Positions 17,944-30,917 are shown, numbered from the stretch's first letter. The stretch: DNA of 64,000 bases from Bartonella sp. JB63 (GCF_002022665.1 NZ_CP019788.1:620001-684000); one strand, 5' to 3'. Notes: generated from the sequence alone by a model not told the origin. Made by a program: numbers and translations.

Positions 17944-19134
17944 GTGGCTGAGGTCAATGTCCGAAATTTTAATATTAACTTTGGTCCACAGCATCCTGCT
18001 GCGCATGGTGTTTTGCGTATGGTTTTAGAGTTGGATGGTGAGGTTGTTGAGCGTGTGGATCCACATATTGGATTGCTACACCGTGGTACAGAAAAGTTAA
18101 TGGAAACAAAAACTTATCTTCAGGCAGGCCCCTATCTTGATCGTTTAGATTATGTTGCTCCTATGAATCAGGAGCATGCTTTTGTACTTGCTATTGAAAA
18201 ATTATTGGGAGTTGAGGTTCCCAAGCGAGGGCAATTGATTCGCGTTCTATTTTCTGAAATTGGGCGTATTCTCAATCATTTGCTTAACGTAACAACACAA
18301 GCGATGGATATTGGTGCTTTAACACCGCCACTTTGGGGTTTTGAACAACGTGAAAAATTGATGATTTTTTATGAACGTGCGTGTGGTGCACGTCTTCATG
18401 CAAATTATTTTCGTCCTGGTGGTGTGCATCGAGATTTGCCAGAATCTTTAATTGAAGATATTGGTAATTTTATTGACCCATTTCTTATTGCCCTTGATAA
18501 ACTTGACGCACTTATAACACCTAATCGGATTTTTAAACAACGGAATGTAGATATTGGTGTGGTGAGTATTAATGAAGCTTGGGCTCGTGCTTTTTCTGGA
18601 GTAATGATACGTGGAGCTGGTGTTCCATGGGATTTACGCAAAAGTCAACCTTATGAATGTTATGATGAAATGGAGTTTGATATCCCTGTAGGTAAAAATA
18701 GTGATTGTTATGATCGTTACCTCATTCGTATGGAAGAAATGCGCCAGTCAACAAAAATCATGCGACAATGTGTAAACCGTTTGCTTGATTCTGAAAGGAA
18801 TGGTCCAGTCTCAAGTTTAGATCGTAAAATTGTACCACCAAAACGCAGTGAAATGAAAAGTTCAATGGAAGCACTTATTCATCATTTTAAGCTTTATACG
18901 GAAGGTTTTCATACTCCTCCTGGAGAAATTTATGTTGCCGTAGAAGCTCCAAAAGGTGAATTTGGCGTTTATCTGGTTTCTGATGGAACAAATAAGCCTT
19001 ATCGTGTTAAATTACGTGCTCCTGGTTTTGCTCATCTTCAAGCCATGGATTTTCTGACACGAGGTCATATGTTAGCAGATGCAACAGCTATCTTGGGTTC
19101 GATTGATATTGTTTTTGGGGAGATTGATCGTTAA
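17944..19134 (+). CDS. nuoD: NADH-quinone oxidoreductase subunit D
   Basis: NuoD (49-kDa homologue) forms the quinone-binding pocket with NuoB. The N-terminal [14 protein letters not shown] motif carries the quinone-facing His, and the HRGTEKLME segment and C-terminal GEFGVYL region are intact. I start at GTG 17944 (MAEVNVRNF) because AAGGGG lies 6 bases upstream. The TTG two codons earlier lies inside that spacing. This gives 396 residues. The stop overlaps the nuoE ATG by one base. Confidence 0.96.
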   Translation: MAEVNVRNFNINFGPQHPAAHGVLRMVLELDGEVVERVDPHIGLLHRGTEKLMETKTYLQAGPYLDRLDYVAPMNQEHAFVLAIEKLLGVEVPKRGQLIRVLFSEIGRILNHLLNVTTQAMDIGALTPPLWGFEQREKLMIFYERACGARLHANYFRPGGVHRDLPESLIEDIGNFIDPFLIALDKLDALITPNRIFKQRNVDIGVVSINEAWARAFSGVMIRGAGVPWDLRKSQPYECYDEMEFDIPVGKNSDCYDRYLIRMEEMRQSTKIMRQCVNRLLDSERNGPVSSLDRKIVPPKRSEMKSSMEALIHHFKLYTEGFHTPPGEIYVAVEAPKGEFGVYLVSDGTNKPYRVKLRAPGFAHLQAMDFLTRGHMLADATAILGSIDIVFGEIDR

Positions 19135-19784
19135 TGTCTGTACGCCGTCTTGCAGATGATATCTACCAACCAGCAGAGTTTTCTTTTACAAAAGAGAATC
19201 AGGCGTGGGTGCGAAATACCATAAAAAAATACCCTATAGGGCGTGAACAATCTGCTGTCATTCCCTTGTTAATGCGTGCTCAAGAGCAGGAAGGTTGGGT
19301 AACGCGTGCTGCGATTGAACATATCGCTGAGTTACTTTCTATGGCTTATATTCGTGTTTTAGAAGTTGCAACTTTTTATACTCAATTTCAACTTAAGCCA
19401 GTTGGGACAAAGGCACATATTCAAGTTTGTGGTACTACCCCTTGCATGCTACGTGGTTCTGAAGAATTGATCAAAGTTTGTCAGAAAAAAATTCATTATA
19501 AGCCTTTTATTACTAATCAAGATGGAACATTATCATGGGAAGAAGTAGAATGTCTTGGTGCTTGTGTTAATGCTCCAATGGTTATGATTTTTAAAGATAC
19601 TTATGAGGATCTTACAGCTGAACGTCTTGAAGAAATTATTGATGCATTTGAGGCGGGTAAAGGTTCTGATATAGCTGTAGGACCACAAAATAATCGTAAA
19701 TCATCAGAGCCTATCAGTGGCTTAACTTCTTTAAGTGATGTGGATGAAAATAAAATCATTCAAGTCTTCAAAGAAAAAGAGTAA
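19134..19784 (+). CDS. nuoE: NADH-quinone oxidoreductase subunit E
   Basis: NuoE is the 24-kDa thioredoxin-like subunit with the 2Fe-2S cluster N1a. Ligands are Cys99, Cys104 (VCGTTPCML), Cys140 and Cys144 (CLGACVNAPM). The 216-residue protein has the extended, poorly conserved C-terminus common in alphaproteobacteria (about 180-216). Part of the NADH-dehydrogenase module with NuoF and NuoG. A gap of about 170 bp follows, with an 8-bp inverted repeat (19806-19813/19829-19836) lacking a T-run. Confidence 0.96.
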   Translation: MSVRRLADDIYQPAEFSFTKENQAWVRNTIKKYPIGREQSAVIPLLMRAQEQEGWVTRAAIEHIAELLSMAYIRVLEVATFYTQFQLKPVGTKAHIQVCGTTPCMLRGSEELIKVCQKKIHYKPFITNQDGTLSWEEVECLGACVNAPMVMIFKDTYEDLTAERLEEIIDAFEAGKGSDIAVGPQNNRKSSEPISGLTSLSDVDENKIIQVFKEKE

Positions 19785-19954
19785 TGAAGGAATGGAAATT
19801 GGATAAATATTTCTTTAAGTTAAATTAGGAAATATTAATTGCTTATCGATTTTTAAAAATATCTTAATATAAAATAGAAGTTTTAAAAAATTAGTGAAGA
19901 ATTGAATTAAGAAAATGCTAAAAATGCATTCAATTATAGAAAAAAAGGTCGAGT

Positions 19955-21262
19955 ATGCTGGCTGATAAGGATCGCATTTTCACCAATATTTACGGTTTTA
20001 AAGACAAATCTTTGAAAGCTGCGATGTTGCGGGGACACTGGGATGGTACCAAAGCGATTATTGAAAAAGGCCGTGATTGGATTATTGATGAAATGAAGGC
20101 ATCAGGTTTACGTGGTCGTGGTGGTGCTGGTTTTCCTACTGGCATGAAATGGTCTTTTATGCCGAAACAAAGTGATGGCCGACCTCATTATTTGGTTGTA
20201 AATGCAGATGAGTCAGAACCAGGAACATGTAAAGACCGTGATATTTTAAGACATGATCCCCATACTCTAATTGAAGGATGTGTCATTGCTACTTTTGCAA
20301 TGGGAGCAAATGTTGCTTTTATTTATGTCCGTGGTGAATATATTCGTGAGCGTGAAGCGCTTCAGGCTGCAATTGATGAGTGTTATGAAGCAGATTTGCT
20401 TGGCAAAAAGACTAAATATAGTCATGTTTGTGATATTATAGTTCACCATGGTGCTGGCGCTTACATTTGTGGTGAGGAGACAGCTCTTCTTGAAAGCCTT
20501 GAGGGGAAAAAAGGTCAACCTCGACTTAAACCTCCATTTCCTGCAAATATGGGAGTTTATGGTTGTCCAACAACCGTTAACAATGTAGAGTCTATCGCAG
20601 TTGTTCCTACGATTTTACGTCGAGGTGCCTCGTGGTTTTCATCGATTGGTCGTGCAAACAATGTGGGGACAAAATTGTTTATGATTTCTGGACACGTTAA
20701 TGCGCCTTGTACATTTGAAGAAGCTTTAGGTGTTTCTTTTCGTGAATTGATTGAAAAACATACAGGTGGTATTCGTGGTGGATGGAGTAATCTTTTAGCA
20801 GTTATTCCAGGGGGAGCTTCTTGTCCGATTGTTCGTGGAGAAGATATGATAGATGCCATTATGGACTTCGATGGGATGCGAGATGTTGGGTCTTCTTTTG
20901 GTACAGGTGGCGCGATTGTCATGGATAAATCAACCGATATAATTAAGGCAATTTGGCGTATAGCAGTTTTTTTTAAACATGAAAGTTGTGGTCAATGTAC
21001 ACCGTGTCGTGAGGGCACCGGATGGATGATGCGTCTTTTAGGACGTATGGTTGAAGGAAGAGCACAAAAACGCGAAATTGATCTTCTATTTGAAGTTTCC
21101 AAGCAAGTTGAAGGGCATACTATTTGTGCGCTTGGAGATGCTGCGGCGTGGCCTATACAAGGGTTAATTCGTAATTTTCGTTCAGAAATTGAACGAAGAA
21201 TTGATGATTATACGCGAAGTGCAGTTCAAAGCAAAAATATTGCTTTGAAAACATTAAAATAA
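19955..21262 (+). CDS. nuoF: NADH-quinone oxidoreductase subunit F
   Basis: NuoF binds NADH and FMN and holds cluster N3; it is the electron entry point of complex I. The 435-residue protein has the Gly-rich [23 protein letters not shown] loop (about 51-66), [16 protein letters not shown], and the N3 ligands in [12 protein letters not shown] plus a Cys in [14 protein letters not shown] sits about 8 bases before ATG 19955. Confidence 0.97.
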   Translation: MLADKDRIFTNIYGFKDKSLKAAMLRGHWDGTKAIIEKGRDWIIDEMKASGLRGRGGAGFPTGMKWSFMPKQSDGRPHYLVVNADESEPGTCKDRDILRHDPHTLIEGCVIATFAMGANVAFIYVRGEYIREREALQAAIDECYEADLLGKKTKYSHVCDIIVHHGAGAYICGEETALLESLEGKKGQPRLKPPFPANMGVYGCPTTVNNVESIAVVPTILRRGASWFSSIGRANNVGTKLFMISGHVNAPCTFEEALGVSFRELIEKHTGGIRGGWSNLLAVIPGGASCPIVRGEDMIDAIMDFDGMRDVGSSFGTGGAIVMDKSTDIIKAIWRIAVFFKHESCGQCTPCREGTGWMMRLLGRMVEGRAQKREIDLLFEVSKQVEGHTICALGDAAAWPIQGLIRNFRSEIERRIDDYTRSAVQSKNIALKTLK

Positions 21263-21311
21263 AGAGTTTCGTTTTAAAAAATTAATTAGTTTATTTGCGG
21301 GCTGGATTGTA

Positions 21312-23381
21312 ATGATAAGTATTAAAGTTGATGGTAAAGAAATCGAAGTTCCTGACTACTACACATTGCTTCAAGCCGCTGAAGCTGCAGGTGCTGAGGT
21401 GCCACGTTTTTGCTTTCATGAAGCTCTATCAATTGCCGGAAATTGTCGTATGTGTTTAGTTGAGATCAAAGGTGGAGCTTCAAAACCACAAGCTTCTTGT
21501 GCTATGGGAGTTCGTGATTTACGATCAGGACCAAATGGTGAAATACCTGAAATATTTATCAATACGGAGATGGTTAAAAAAGCGCGTGAAGGTGTTATGG
21601 AATTTCTTCTCATTAACCATCCATTAGATTGTCCTGTATGTGATCAAGGTGGTGAGTGTGACCTTCAAGATCAAGCAATGTTTTATGGTCGTAACTGTTC
21701 TCGTTATACAGAAGATAAACGTGCTGTTGAAGATAAATATATTGGGCCACTTGTAAAAACTGTTATGACACGATGCATTCATTGTACACGTTGTGTTCGT
21801 TTTACAACAGAGATTGCAGGTGTTTCTGATATTGGCTTAATTGGCCGCGGTGAAGATGCTGAAATTACAACATATCTTGAAAAAGCTATGACATCGGAAT
21901 TGCAGGGCAATATTATTGATCTTTGTCCAGTAGGTGCTTTAACTTCAAGACCTTATGCGTTTCGTGCTCGTCCATGGGAATTGATTAAAACAGAGTCGAT
22001 TGACGTAATGGATGCTCTTGGTAGTGCCATTCGCATTGATAGCCGCGGGCGTGAAGTTATGCGAATTGTGCCACGCATCAACAAAGATATAAATGAAGAA
22101 TGGATTTCTGATAAGACGCGTTTTATTTGGGATGGATTGCGCACTCAAAGACTTGATAAACCTTATGTTCGAAAAGATGGAAAACTTCAGCCTGTAAGTT
22201 GGTCAGAAGCTTTTGAAAAAATTAAAATAGTTATATCTGAAACCCCAGCAAAAAAAATTGGAGCAATTGCTGGGGATCTTGCATCTGTTGAAGAAATGTA
22301 TGCACTTAAATCATTATTGCTTTCATTAGGTTCGAAAGTATTTGATTGTCGTCAAAGGGGTATGGTTTTATCCCCTGAACTAGGACGTTCGAGTTATATT
22401 TTTAATCCCACTATCGTAGGAATCGAATGTGCTGATGCATTGTTAATTGTAGGATCTAATCCACGTGCTGAAGCTGCGGTTTTAAATGCACGTATTTTAA
22501 AACGGCAACGAGTAGGAAAAATCCCAATTGCGTTAATCGGAGAGCAGGTCGATTTGCGCTATCCATATTCTTATCTTGGATCTGGTACTGATGCATTAAA
22601 TACCCTTATCAGTGGAGAGAATGTATTTTTTGATGTACTGAAAAAAGCTGAGAGGCCGCTTATTCTTATTGGGGAAGGTGCTGTTTCAGGGCAGGAAGGT
22701 TTATCTGTTTTAAAGAATCTTGCAAAACTAGCTGATCTTGTTGGTGCTCTTAGTGAAAAATGGAATGGATTTGGTATTCTTCATAATGCTGCATCGGTTG
22801 TTGGGGGACTAGATATTGGTTTCACTTCCAAATTAGGAATTAAAAATATTGTTAAAACTTGTGAGGTTTTATTTTTGCTTGGTGCTGATGAAGTAGAATT
22901 AACCAATAACAAAGCCTTTATCATTTATATTGGTAGCCATGGTGACAATGGTGCGCATGCTTCTGATGTGATTTTACCAGCATCTGCTTATACTGAAAAA
23001 TCAGGGCTTTATGTTAATACAGAAGGTCGTGTTCAAATGACAAATCGAGCTGGTTTTGCTCCAGGTGAAGCAAAGGAAGATTGGGCTATTTTACGTGCTT
23101 TATCAGACGTTTTAAATAAAAAACTCCCTTTTGATTCATTATCTCAATTGAGACAAAATTTATTTAATGATTTTCCACATCTTTGTGCTATTGATGATAT
23201 ATTACCTTCATGTATAAGTGATCTTAAAACTCTCGGTTCACAAATGATTGTTCTGAATCCACAAAAATTTACTTCTATGATTAAAGATTTTTATTTGACA
23301 AATCCAATAGCACGTGCTTCTGCAGTTATGGCAGAATGTTCATCTCTTGCGAAAAGTCATTCTACAGAAGCTATGAAGTAA
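21312..23381 (+). CDS. nuoG: NADH-quinone oxidoreductase subunit G
   Basis: NuoG is the 75-kDa subunit, 689 residues. The N-terminal ferredoxin-like domain has Cys ligands around residues 34-60 ([16 protein letters not shown]). A His-Cys segment follows ([18 protein letters not shown]), then a 4Fe-4S motif ([10 protein letters not shown]) and a molybdopterin-oxidoreductase-like C-terminal domain that is structural here. It precedes nuoH with a short gap. Confidence 0.97.
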   Translation: MISIKVDGKEIEVPDYYTLLQAAEAAGAEVPRFCFHEALSIAGNCRMCLVEIKGGASKPQASCAMGVRDLRSGPNGEIPEIFINTEMVKKAREGVMEFLLINHPLDCPVCDQGGECDLQDQAMFYGRNCSRYTEDKRAVEDKYIGPLVKTVMTRCIHCTRCVRFTTEIAGVSDIGLIGRGEDAEITTYLEKAMTSELQGNIIDLCPVGALTSRPYAFRARPWELIKTESIDVMDALGSAIRIDSRGREVMRIVPRINKDINEEWISDKTRFIWDGLRTQRLDKPYVRKDGKLQPVSWSEAFEKIKIVISETPAKKIGAIAGDLASVEEMYALKSLLLSLGSKVFDCRQRGMVLSPELGRSSYIFNPTIVGIECADALLIVGSNPRAEAAVLNARILKRQRVGKIPIALIGEQVDLRYPYSYLGSGTDALNTLISGENVFFDVLKKAERPLILIGEGAVSGQEGLSVLKNLAKLADLVGALSEKWNGFGILHNAASVVGGLDIGFTSKLGIKNIVKTCEVLFLLGADEVELTNNKAFIIYIGSHGDNGAHASDVILPASAYTEKSGLYVNTEGRVQMTNRAGFAPGEAKEDWAILRALSDVLNKKLPFDSLSQLRQNLFNDFPHLCAIDDILPSCISDLKTLGSQMIVLNPQKFTSMIKDFYLTNPIARASAVMAECSSLAKSHSTEAMK

Positions 23382-23407
23382 GGACAGAGAGGGAAAAAGG
23401 AACAGTT

Positions 23408-24454
23408 ATGTACGATTTCTTTATGATCTGGCTATTACCATTATTGATTATAGTAGGAAAAACACTTCTTCTTTTAGTTGTTCTTTTGATTTTGATTGCT
23501 TATTTCCTTTATGCTGATAGGAAAATTTGGGCAGCTGTGCAGTTACGACGTGGGCCAAACGTTGTTGGTCCGTGGGGATTGTTACAGTCTTTTGCAGATT
23601 TAATTAAATTTGCTGTTAAGGAGCCTATTATCCCTGCAAGTGCTAATAAAGGTGTTTTTCTTCTTGCTCCTTTCGTTTCAGCAGCGCTTGCATTATCTAC
23701 ATGGGCAGTTGTTCCGGTTAATAAAGGTTGGGAAATAGGAAGTATTAATGTTGGTTTGTTGTATATACTGGCTATTTCATCTCTTGAAGTTTATGGTGTT
23801 ATTATGGGAGGATGGGCATCAAATTCAAAATATCCTTTTTTAGGAGCTCTTCGTTCAGCAGCACAAATGGTTTCTTATGAAGTTTCGATTGGTCTTGTTC
23901 TTGTTACAGTTGTTTTAGTAAGTGGTTCACTAGATCTTACAACAATTGTTCTTGAACAAAATAATGGTTTTGGAAAGAGTATTGGTTTGCCATTCAGTAG
24001 TTTTCTTGATTGGAATTGGTTAGTTCTTTTTCCAATGTTTATTATATTTTTTATTTCTGCACTGGCAGAGACAAACCGTCCCCCTTTTGATTTAGTTGAA
24101 GCAGAATCTGAGCTTGTTGCTGGGCACATGGTTGAATATTCTTCAACCCCTTATATGCTCTTTTTTCTTGGTGAATATGTTGCTATTGTTTTAATGTGTG
24201 CATTGACGACTATTTTGTTCTTAGGTGGTTGGTTGCCTCCTTTTAATATTTGGTGGCTTAATTGTGTTCCTGGTGTTATTTGGTTTGTTCTAAAAGTTTG
24301 CTTTGTATTTTTTGGATTTGCTATGGTTAAAGCATTTGTACCCCGTTATCGCTATGATCAGTTAATGCGTCTTGGTTGGAAAGTATTTCTTCCTATTTCA
24401 TTGGCAATGGTTGTAATGACTGCTGCTGTTTTGCAATATACTGGTTTAGCTTAG
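23408..24454 (+). CDS. nuoH: NADH-quinone oxidoreductase subunit H
   Basis: NuoH (ND1 homologue) is the membrane subunit at the quinone tunnel, 348 residues with about eight membrane helices. Conserved loops are [21 protein letters not shown], the [22 protein letters not shown] segment that lines the quinone site, and [14 protein letters not shown] start at ATG 23408 (MYDFFMIW), which has AAGGA six bases before. The longer frame from 23336 would overlap nuoG and add non-conserved residues. Confidence 0.96.
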   Translation: MYDFFMIWLLPLLIIVGKTLLLLVVLLILIAYFLYADRKIWAAVQLRRGPNVVGPWGLLQSFADLIKFAVKEPIIPASANKGVFLLAPFVSAALALSTWAVVPVNKGWEIGSINVGLLYILAISSLEVYGVIMGGWASNSKYPFLGALRSAAQMVSYEVSIGLVLVTVVLVSGSLDLTTIVLEQNNGFGKSIGLPFSSFLDWNWLVLFPMFIIFFISALAETNRPPFDLVEAESELVAGHMVEYSSTPYMLFFLGEYVAIVLMCALTTILFLGGWLPPFNIWWLNCVPGVIWFVLKVCFVFFGFAMVKAFVPRYRYDQLMRLGWKVFLPISLAMVVMTAAVLQYTGLA

Positions 24455-24466
24455 AGGAAGTTTTAT

Positions 24467-24958
24467 ATGTCAAGTCTTATTCAAGCAGTAAAATCACTCC
24501 TATTATTAGAATTCATAAGTGCCTTTTGTTTGGCAATGCGTCAGTTTTTTTCTCCAAAACCTACAATTAACTATCCCTATGAAAAAGGTTTTGTTTCTTC
24601 ACGTTTTCGTGGTGAGCACGCTTTGCGTCGTTATCCGAATGGCGAAGAACGTTGTATTGCATGTAAATTATGTGAAGCAATTTGTCCTGCACAGGCTATT
24701 ACAATTGAAGCAGGACCTCGACTTAATGATGGCACACGTAGAACTATTCGTTATGATATTGATATGGTTAAATGTATCTATTGTGGTTTTTGTCAAGAAG
24801 CTTGTCCAGTTGATGCTATTGTAGAAGGACCGAATTTTGAATTTGCAACAGAAATGCGTGAAGAACTTTATTATGATAAAGAAAGACTTTTAAATAATGG
24901 AGATCGTTGGGAGCGAGAAATTGCTCGTAATATATTAATAGATGCACCTTATCGTTAA
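24467..24958 (+). CDS. nuoI: NADH-quinone oxidoreductase subunit I
   Basis: NuoI (TYKY homologue) carries clusters N6a and N6b. Two ferredoxin motifs are intact: Cys63/66/69/73 ([12 protein letters not shown]) and Cys103/106/109/113 ([12 protein letters not shown]). The protein has 163 residues with an amphipathic N-terminal helix. It lies 12 bases after nuoH with a GGAAG ribosome-binding site. Confidence 0.97.
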   Translation: MSSLIQAVKSLLLLEFISAFCLAMRQFFSPKPTINYPYEKGFVSSRFRGEHALRRYPNGEERCIACKLCEAICPAQAITIEAGPRLNDGTRRTIRYDIDMVKCIYCGFCQEACPVDAIVEGPNFEFATEMREELYYDKERLLNNGDRWEREIARNILIDAPYR

Positions 24959-25057
24959 AGATCTATTATTAAATGGAGAAGTCGGATAATGTATCCAATA
25001 AGTGGTAATCTGGTATGAGTTTTCATACCAATTGTTTAATTAATTGAGGGGAAGCCC

Positions 25058-25678
25058 ATGCTAACAGGCCTAGCGGTGGCATTTTTCTATATTTTTGCTT
25101 TTATTATGCTTATAAGCGCAGTTATTGTTATTTCTGCGCGTAATCCTGTTCATTCAGTATTATTTTTAATATTGGCATTTTTTAATGCTGCAGCTTTATT
25201 TTTACTCGCAGGAGCAGAATTTTTAGGACTTATATTATTGATTGTCTATGTTGGTGCTGTAGCAGTCTTATTTTTATTTGTAGTTATGATGCTTGATATT
25301 GATTTTACTGAATTTAAAAGTGGTGCACTTAAATATGCTCCCATTGGTGCTTTTATTGGCATTATTATAGCTATAGAGCTTATTTTTGTTTTTATTAATA
25401 ACCGTTTTTCTTTAGTTTCGGGAATTCATGTTACACAACCAACACCAGAGTTAACACAGAGGACAAACACACAAGCACTAGGAGATATTCTCTATACAGA
25501 TTATGTCTTCTATTTCCAAATTTCAGGGGTGATTTTATTGGTTGCGATGATTGGCGCTATCATTTTAACGCTCCGTCACAGATCAAGCATTAAACGACAG
25601 TCGGTTGCAGTTCAAGTTGCTAGAACAGTAGAAAATGCAATTGAAATCAAAAAAGTTAAATCAGGTAAAGGTATTTAG
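25058..25678 (+). CDS. nuoJ: NADH-quinone oxidoreductase subunit J
   Basis: NuoJ (ND6 homologue) is a membrane subunit of 206 residues with five hydrophobic helices. The conserved [20 protein letters not shown] helix, with the pi-bulge region, is at about 66-85. The C-terminal tail is hydrophilic and not conserved. GGGGA precedes ATG 25058. It is followed directly by nuoK. Confidence 0.96.
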   Translation: MLTGLAVAFFYIFAFIMLISAVIVISARNPVHSVLFLILAFFNAAALFLLAGAEFLGLILLIVYVGAVAVLFLFVVMMLDIDFTEFKSGALKYAPIGAFIGIIIAIELIFVFINNRFSLVSGIHVTQPTPELTQRTNTQALGDILYTDYVFYFQISGVILLVAMIGAIILTLRHRSSIKRQSVAVQVARTVENAIEIKKVKSGKGI

Positions 25679-25691
25679 CGGAAAGATTATT

Positions 25692-26000
25692 ATGTACATT
25701 GATATTGCTCATTATCTCACTGTTTCTGCATTGACATTTACAATTGGTATTCTTGGTATTTTTTTAAATAGAAAGAATGTAATTGTTATTCTTATGTCGA
25801 TTGAGCTTATATTACTCTCAGTCAATCTGAATTTTGTTGCATTTTCAGCGTTTCTTCATGATTTAGTTGGACAGGTATTTTCTTTATTTATTTTGACAGT
25901 AGCTGCTGCTGAAGCTGCAATTGGTTTAGCAATTCTTGTTGTGTTTTTTCGTAATCGTGGTTCCATTGCGGTTGAAGATGTTAATATGATGAAAGGCTGA
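25692..26000 (+). CDS. nuoK: NADH-quinone oxidoreductase subunit K
   Basis: NuoK (ND4L homologue) is a 102-residue, three-helix proton-channel subunit. The buried glutamates are present in the second and third helices ([14 protein letters not shown] and [13 protein letters not shown]). I use ATG 25692 (MYIDIAHYL), preceded by GGAAAG. The longer open frame from 25635 overlaps nuoJ and adds an unconserved basic leader. Confidence 0.96.
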   Translation: MYIDIAHYLTVSALTFTIGILGIFLNRKNVIVILMSIELILLSVNLNFVAFSAFLHDLVGQVFSLFILTVAAAEAAIGLAILVVFFRNRGSIAVEDVNMMKG

Positions 26001-26006
26001 TAAGTG

Positions 26007-27971
26007 ATGTATTATATAATCGTCTTTCTTCCGCTTTTAGGCTTTTTAATTACTGCAATAGGCGTAAAAACTTTAGCTCCTCGTGTCAGTGAGCTTATAA
26101 CATCTAGCTTTATGGTAATTGTTGCTGGATTATCATGGATAGCTTTTTTGAGTATTATTTTTGGTAATGCTTCAACGGTTGATGTACCATTATTGCAATG
26201 GATAATTATTGGTGAACTAGCATTCAATTGGTCTTTGCATATTGATACTTTGACAGCTGTCATGCTTGTTGTGGTAAATAGTGTTTCAGCATTAGTTCAT
26301 ATTTATTCAATTGGTTATATGCATCATGATCCCTCAAGACCTCGTTTTTTTTCTTATCTGTCTTTATTTACATTTATGATGCTTATGTTGGTGACAGCCA
26401 ATAATTTAATTCAAATGTTTTTTGGGTGGGAAGGTGTTGGGCTCACATCATATTTGCTGATTGGTTTTTGGTTTCAGCGAGCTTCTGCTAATAAAGCAGC
26501 AATGAAAGCTTTTGTGGTTAATCGTATTGGAGATTTTGGTTTTCTTTTAGGAATTTTAAATATTTTTGTTCTGTTTCAATCAGTTAATTTTTTAAATATT
26601 TTTACAAAAGCTGCAGACAGTAATTTTATAAAAGGTATGACATTTTTAGAGGGTTATTTTGGTGGACAAACAGTAATTACTGTTACGTGCCTTCTCTTAT
26701 TTGTTGGTGCTATGGGTAAATCAGCACAATTTCTTTTACACACATGGCTTCCTGATGCAATGGAGGGACCAACTCCAGTATCTGCTCTCATTCATGCAGC
26801 AACAATGGTAACAGCTGGTGTTTTTATGATCGCTCGTATGTCACCAATTTTTGAACTTTCTCCGAATGCTTTAACAGTCATCATTGTTATTGGAGCAACA
26901 ACAGCGTTTTTTGCTGCAACTGTGGGACTTGTACAAAATGATATCAAGCGCGTTATTGCTTATTCTACCTGTTCGCAGCTTGGTTATATGTTTGTTGGAT
27001 TAGGGGTTGGAGCCTATGGAGCAGCTATTTTCCATCTTTTTACGCATGCTTTCTTTAAAGCCTTATTATTTCTCGGCGCGGGTTCTGTAATTCATGCCGT
27101 ATCTGATGAGCAAGATATGCGAAAAATGGGTGGATTATATAAACATATAAAAATAACTTATTGGATGATGTTTATAGGAACCATTGCATTAACAGGTTTT
27201 GGAATTCCTGGAACTATTTTTGGTACTGCAGGCTTTTTTTCAAAAGACGCTATTATAGAATCTGCTTTTGCAGCGCATAGTATTGCTTCAAAATATGCTT
27301 TTTGGCTTCTTGTTTTATCTGCTTTATTAACGAGTTTTTATTCTTGGCGACTTTTATTTATGACATTTCATGGCAAGATGCGAGCAACTGTTGATGTTAT
27401 GCATCATGTGCATGAATCGAGTCTGATTATGTTGGCTCCACTGTTTGTTTTATCTATTGGAGCATTGTTTTCTGGTTTGATTTTCCAACCTTATTTTTTT
27501 GGTGACTTTTATGATTCTTTTTGGAAGGATGCTTTATTTACAGGAAGTGACAATCATATTCTTCATGAAGCACACAATGTACCTAATTGGGTAAAGTGGT
27601 CACCATTTACAGCTATGATTCTTGGATTCATTTTAGCTTATTTATTTTATATTTTAGTTCCTTCAGTTCCTAAAAAAATTTCTGAATTGTTACCTATATT
27701 ATACAGATTTCTTTATAATAAATGGTATTTTGATGAAGTTTATAATGTTTTGTTTGTTCGTTCTGCTTTGGGAATTGGTAACTTTTTTTGGAAAATAGGT
27801 GACAATAGAATTATTGATGGTTTAGGTCCAAATGGTATTGCGGCGCGTATTATTGATATAACCAATAAAGTCGTTCGAATGCAAACAGGTTATCTTTATC
27901 ATTATGCATTTGCAATGCTGATTGGTATAGCAGCACTGATTACATGGATGATGATCGGGAGCTTGAAGTGA
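26007..27971 (+). CDS. nuoL: NADH-quinone oxidoreductase subunit L
   Basis: NuoL (ND5 homologue) is the distal antiporter-like proton pump of complex I, 654 residues with many membrane helices. Conserved features include [18 protein letters not shown] with the key Glu, [31 protein letters not shown], and [20 protein letters not shown], plus the long lateral helix at the C-terminus. GTG 26004 directly precedes ATG 26007; I take the ATG. Its TGA shares one base with the nuoM ATG. Confidence 0.96.
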   Translation: MYYIIVFLPLLGFLITAIGVKTLAPRVSELITSSFMVIVAGLSWIAFLSIIFGNASTVDVPLLQWIIIGELAFNWSLHIDTLTAVMLVVVNSVSALVHIYSIGYMHHDPSRPRFFSYLSLFTFMMLMLVTANNLIQMFFGWEGVGLTSYLLIGFWFQRASANKAAMKAFVVNRIGDFGFLLGILNIFVLFQSVNFLNIFTKAADSNFIKGMTFLEGYFGGQTVITVTCLLLFVGAMGKSAQFLLHTWLPDAMEGPTPVSALIHAATMVTAGVFMIARMSPIFELSPNALTVIIVIGATTAFFAATVGLVQNDIKRVIAYSTCSQLGYMFVGLGVGAYGAAIFHLFTHAFFKALLFLGAGSVIHAVSDEQDMRKMGGLYKHIKITYWMMFIGTIALTGFGIPGTIFGTAGFFSKDAIIESAFAAHSIASKYAFWLLVLSALLTSFYSWRLLFMTFHGKMRATVDVMHHVHESSLIMLAPLFVLSIGALFSGLIFQPYFFGDFYDSFWKDALFTGSDNHILHEAHNVPNWVKWSPFTAMILGFILAYLFYILVPSVPKKISELLPILYRFLYNKWYFDEVYNVLFVRSALGIGNFFWKIGDNRIIDGLGPNGIAARIIDITNKVVRMQTGYLYHYAFAMLIGIAALITWMMIGSLK

Positions 27972-29440
27972 TGACAGACTGGCCTATTCTTTCTACTGTT
28001 ACATTCTTGCCGCTTGTTGGTGTATTTCTGATTTTATTAATCAAGGACGATAGTGATGCAGCAAAATGTAATATACGCAATGTGGCGTTTTTTACGACTG
28101 TATTTGTTTTTGTTATTTCTTTAGTTATTTGGGCAGGCTTTGATAATACAAACTCTGATTTTCAAATGATTGAAAAATTCCATTGGTTAGGCGGCGATAT
28201 TAGTTACCACATGGGTATTGATGGTATTTCTGTACTTTTTGTTGTTCTTTCAGCTTTTTTGTTGCCTTTCTGTATTTTAGCAAGTTGGGATACTATTCAA
28301 GATAGATTAAAAGATTACATGATTGCTTTTCTTCTTCTAGAAGTTGCAATTATTGGAGTTTTTTGTGCTCTTGATGCGATTTTATTTTATATCTTTTTTG
28401 AAGGTAGCCTTATTCCAATGTTTATTATTATTGGTGTTTGGGGTGGATCACGCCGTGTCTATGCAAGTATGAAATTTTTCCTATATACTTTACTTGGTTC
28501 AGTACTTATGCTGGTCGCTATTATGGTTATGTATTGGGAAGCAGGTACACTTGATATACCGATTTTGTTGACCCACCAGTTTACTACACATATTCAGATA
28601 TGGTTATGGCTTGCATTTTTTGCTTCTTTTGCGGTTAAAATGCCAATGTGGCCACTTCACACATGGCTACCTGATGCCCATGTGGAAGCACCAACAGCAG
28701 GCTCTGTTATTTTAGCTGGTGTATTACTTAAATTGGGTGGTTATGGCTTTATTCGTTTTTCGTTACCAATGTTTCCTATTGCTTCAGCTGATTTTTCTCC
28801 TTTAGTTTTCATGTTATCACTTATTGCGATTATTTATGCATCGTTAGTTGCACTTGTTCAAAATGACATAAAGAAACTTATCGCTTATTCATCAGTGGCG
28901 CATATGGGATACGTAACGATGGGTATTTTTTCTGCTAATGAACAAGGTATTCAAGGTGCTATTTATCAGATGCTATCACATGGAATTGTTTCAGCAGCTT
29001 TATTTTTTTGTGTTGGAGTGATTTATAATCGTCTGCATACGCGTGAAATTTCCGCATTTGGTGGTTTAGTAAATAACATGCCGAAATATGCTGTTGTTTT
29101 CTTGATTTTTACTATGGCAAATATTGGTTTACCTGGAAGTTCAGGATTTATAGGTGAATTTTTAACTCTAATAGGTGTTTTCCAAATTAATAAATTTGTT
29201 GCTGTTCTTGCTACAACTGGGGTTATTTTATCCGCGGCTTATGCACTTTATCTTTATCAGCGTATTATTTTCGGTTCTTTAAATAAAGAAAATTTGAAAG
29301 TTCTTCTTGATCTATCGCCAAGAGAAAAATTCACCCTTTATCCGATGGTTATTCTTACAATATTTTTTGGTGTTTATCCGACACCGATTTTTAAAACAAC
29401 AACGTCTGCGGTAAAAGCCTTGATCAACCAGCTGCACTAA
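27971..29440 (+). CDS. nuoM: NADH-quinone oxidoreductase subunit M
   Basis: NuoM (ND4 homologue) is an antiporter-like proton pump, 489 residues from ATG 27971 (MTDWPIL), which overlaps the nuoL stop by one base. Conserved parts are [17 protein letters not shown] with the channel Glu, [37 protein letters not shown] and [17 protein letters not shown]. The frame open from 27944 is an artefact extending into nuoL. Confidence 0.96.
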   Translation: MTDWPILSTVTFLPLVGVFLILLIKDDSDAAKCNIRNVAFFTTVFVFVISLVIWAGFDNTNSDFQMIEKFHWLGGDISYHMGIDGISVLFVVLSAFLLPFCILASWDTIQDRLKDYMIAFLLLEVAIIGVFCALDAILFYIFFEGSLIPMFIIIGVWGGSRRVYASMKFFLYTLLGSVLMLVAIMVMYWEAGTLDIPILLTHQFTTHIQIWLWLAFFASFAVKMPMWPLHTWLPDAHVEAPTAGSVILAGVLLKLGGYGFIRFSLPMFPIASADFSPLVFMLSLIAIIYASLVALVQNDIKKLIAYSSVAHMGYVTMGIFSANEQGIQGAIYQMLSHGIVSAALFFCVGVIYNRLHTREISAFGGLVNNMPKYAVVFLIFTMANIGLPGSSGFIGEFLTLIGVFQINKFVAVLATTGVILSAAYALYLYQRIIFGSLNKENLKVLLDLSPREKFTLYPMVILTIFFGVYPTPIFKTTTSAVKALINQLH

Positions 29441-29457
29441 ATAAAAGATGAACGCTC

Positions 29458-30912
29458 ATGCAAACTGAAATAATAGCTCAATTAGTGTTAATTTTCCCTG
29501 AGATTTTAATTGCATTGGGAGGGATGATACTGCTTTTAATAGGTGTTTATTCGGGCGTGCATTCATATTTAACTGTTACGGGCTTAGCAATCGCTCTTCT
29601 TATTGCAACTATTGTTGTCATAATAGTCTTTCCGAAAAGTGGTATTTTTTATATAGATGCACTCATTATTGATTCTTTTAGCCGTTATATGAAAATCTTA
29701 ATGCTTATCGGTGCGTTATTTGCTCTCATTATGTCTGTTTCTTTTACCTGTACTGAAAAATTTGATATATTTGAATTTCCAGTATTAGTTCTATTTGCAA
29801 CCCTTGGCATGATGTTCATGATTTCAGCAGGTAATATGCTATCTCTTTATATGGGCTTAGAGCTACAATCTTTATCTTTGTATGTCTTAGCTGCAATTAA
29901 TCGTAACAATGTAAAATCCTCTGAAGCCGGATTAAAATATTTTGTTTTAGGTGCATTATCTTCAGGATTACTTCTTTATGGTATTTCATTGCTTTATGGC
30001 TTTACCGGTCAAATTGGTTTCCACGAAATTGCATTAGCCTTGAAAGGTAAAACCTTACAGTTAGGTATTATTTTTGGAATTGTATTTATTTTAGCTGGTT
30101 TGGCATTCAAAATTTCTGCTGTTCCATTTCATATGTGGACTCCTGATGTTTACGAAGGTGCTCCAACGCCTATTACAGCTTTTTTCGCTGGTGCTCCCAA
30201 AGTTGCTGCAATAGCATTAATTATCCGTATAATTGTTGTTGCTTTTATTCCGCTTAATAACTCTGATAATCTTATGCCTGCATGGCAGCAAATTATAGTA
30301 TTTATAGCGATTGCATCAATGATATTGGGTGCATTTGCCGCAATTGGTCAAAGTAATATTAAGCGTCTAATGGCTTATTCATCAATTAGTCATATGGGGT
30401 ATGCACTTGTTGGGTTAGCCGCTGGAAATATGCTTGGAGTAAAAGGTGTTATCATTTATATGACCATTTATCTTGGTATGATAATTGGTTCATTTGCTTT
30501 TATTCTCGGTATGCGATTGCATGACAGAAATGTTGAAAACATTTATGACCTGGCAGGGTTAGCAAAAAACAATCCATTTATGGCTATTATTATGACAATC
30601 CAGCTTTTTTCTTTAGCAAGTATACCACCTATGGCAGGTTTTTTTGGTAAGTGGTATACATTCTCTGCAGCTGTTCATGCAGGTCTTACTCCACTTGCTG
30701 TGGTTGGTGTATTAGCTTCTGTGGTTGGTGCTTTTTATTATTTACGTATTATCAAAATCATGTGGTTTGATGATGCAAAATCTAGCTTTGTTTTTTTATC
30801 CGGTGAACTTAAATTTTGTCTTAGTCTTTCTGCATTGTTTATTTTATTTTACATATTTTTTGGAATTTGGCTTTCTAAATTAGCAGAACAAGCTGCCACA
30901 GCATTATTTTAG
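29458..30912 (+). CDS. nuoN: NADH-quinone oxidoreductase subunit N
   Basis: NuoN (ND2 homologue) is the third antiporter-like subunit, 484 residues. Conserved elements are YMGLELQSLSLYVLAA with the channel Glu, KYFVLGALSSGLLLYG, KISAVPFHMWTPDVYEGAPTPITAFFAGAPK and LMAYSSISHMGYALVG. It is the last complex I gene and is followed after 5 bases by birA, so transcription probably continues. Confidence 0.96.
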   Translation: MQTEIIAQLVLIFPEILIALGGMILLLIGVYSGVHSYLTVTGLAIALLIATIVVIIVFPKSGIFYIDALIIDSFSRYMKILMLIGALFALIMSVSFTCTEKFDIFEFPVLVLFATLGMMFMISAGNMLSLYMGLELQSLSLYVLAAINRNNVKSSEAGLKYFVLGALSSGLLLYGISLLYGFTGQIGFHEIALALKGKTLQLGIIFGIVFILAGLAFKISAVPFHMWTPDVYEGAPTPITAFFAGAPKVAAIALIIRIIVVAFIPLNNSDNLMPAWQQIIVFIAIASMILGAFAAIGQSNIKRLMAYSSISHMGYALVGLAAGNMLGVKGVIIYMTIYLGMIIGSFAFILGMRLHDRNVENIYDLAGLAKNNPFMAIIMTIQLFSLASIPPMAGFFGKWYTFSAAVHAGLTPLAVVGVLASVVGAFYYLRIIKIMWFDDAKSSFVFLSGELKFCLSLSALFILFYIFFGIWLSKLAEQAATALF

Positions 30913-30917
30913 TAGAT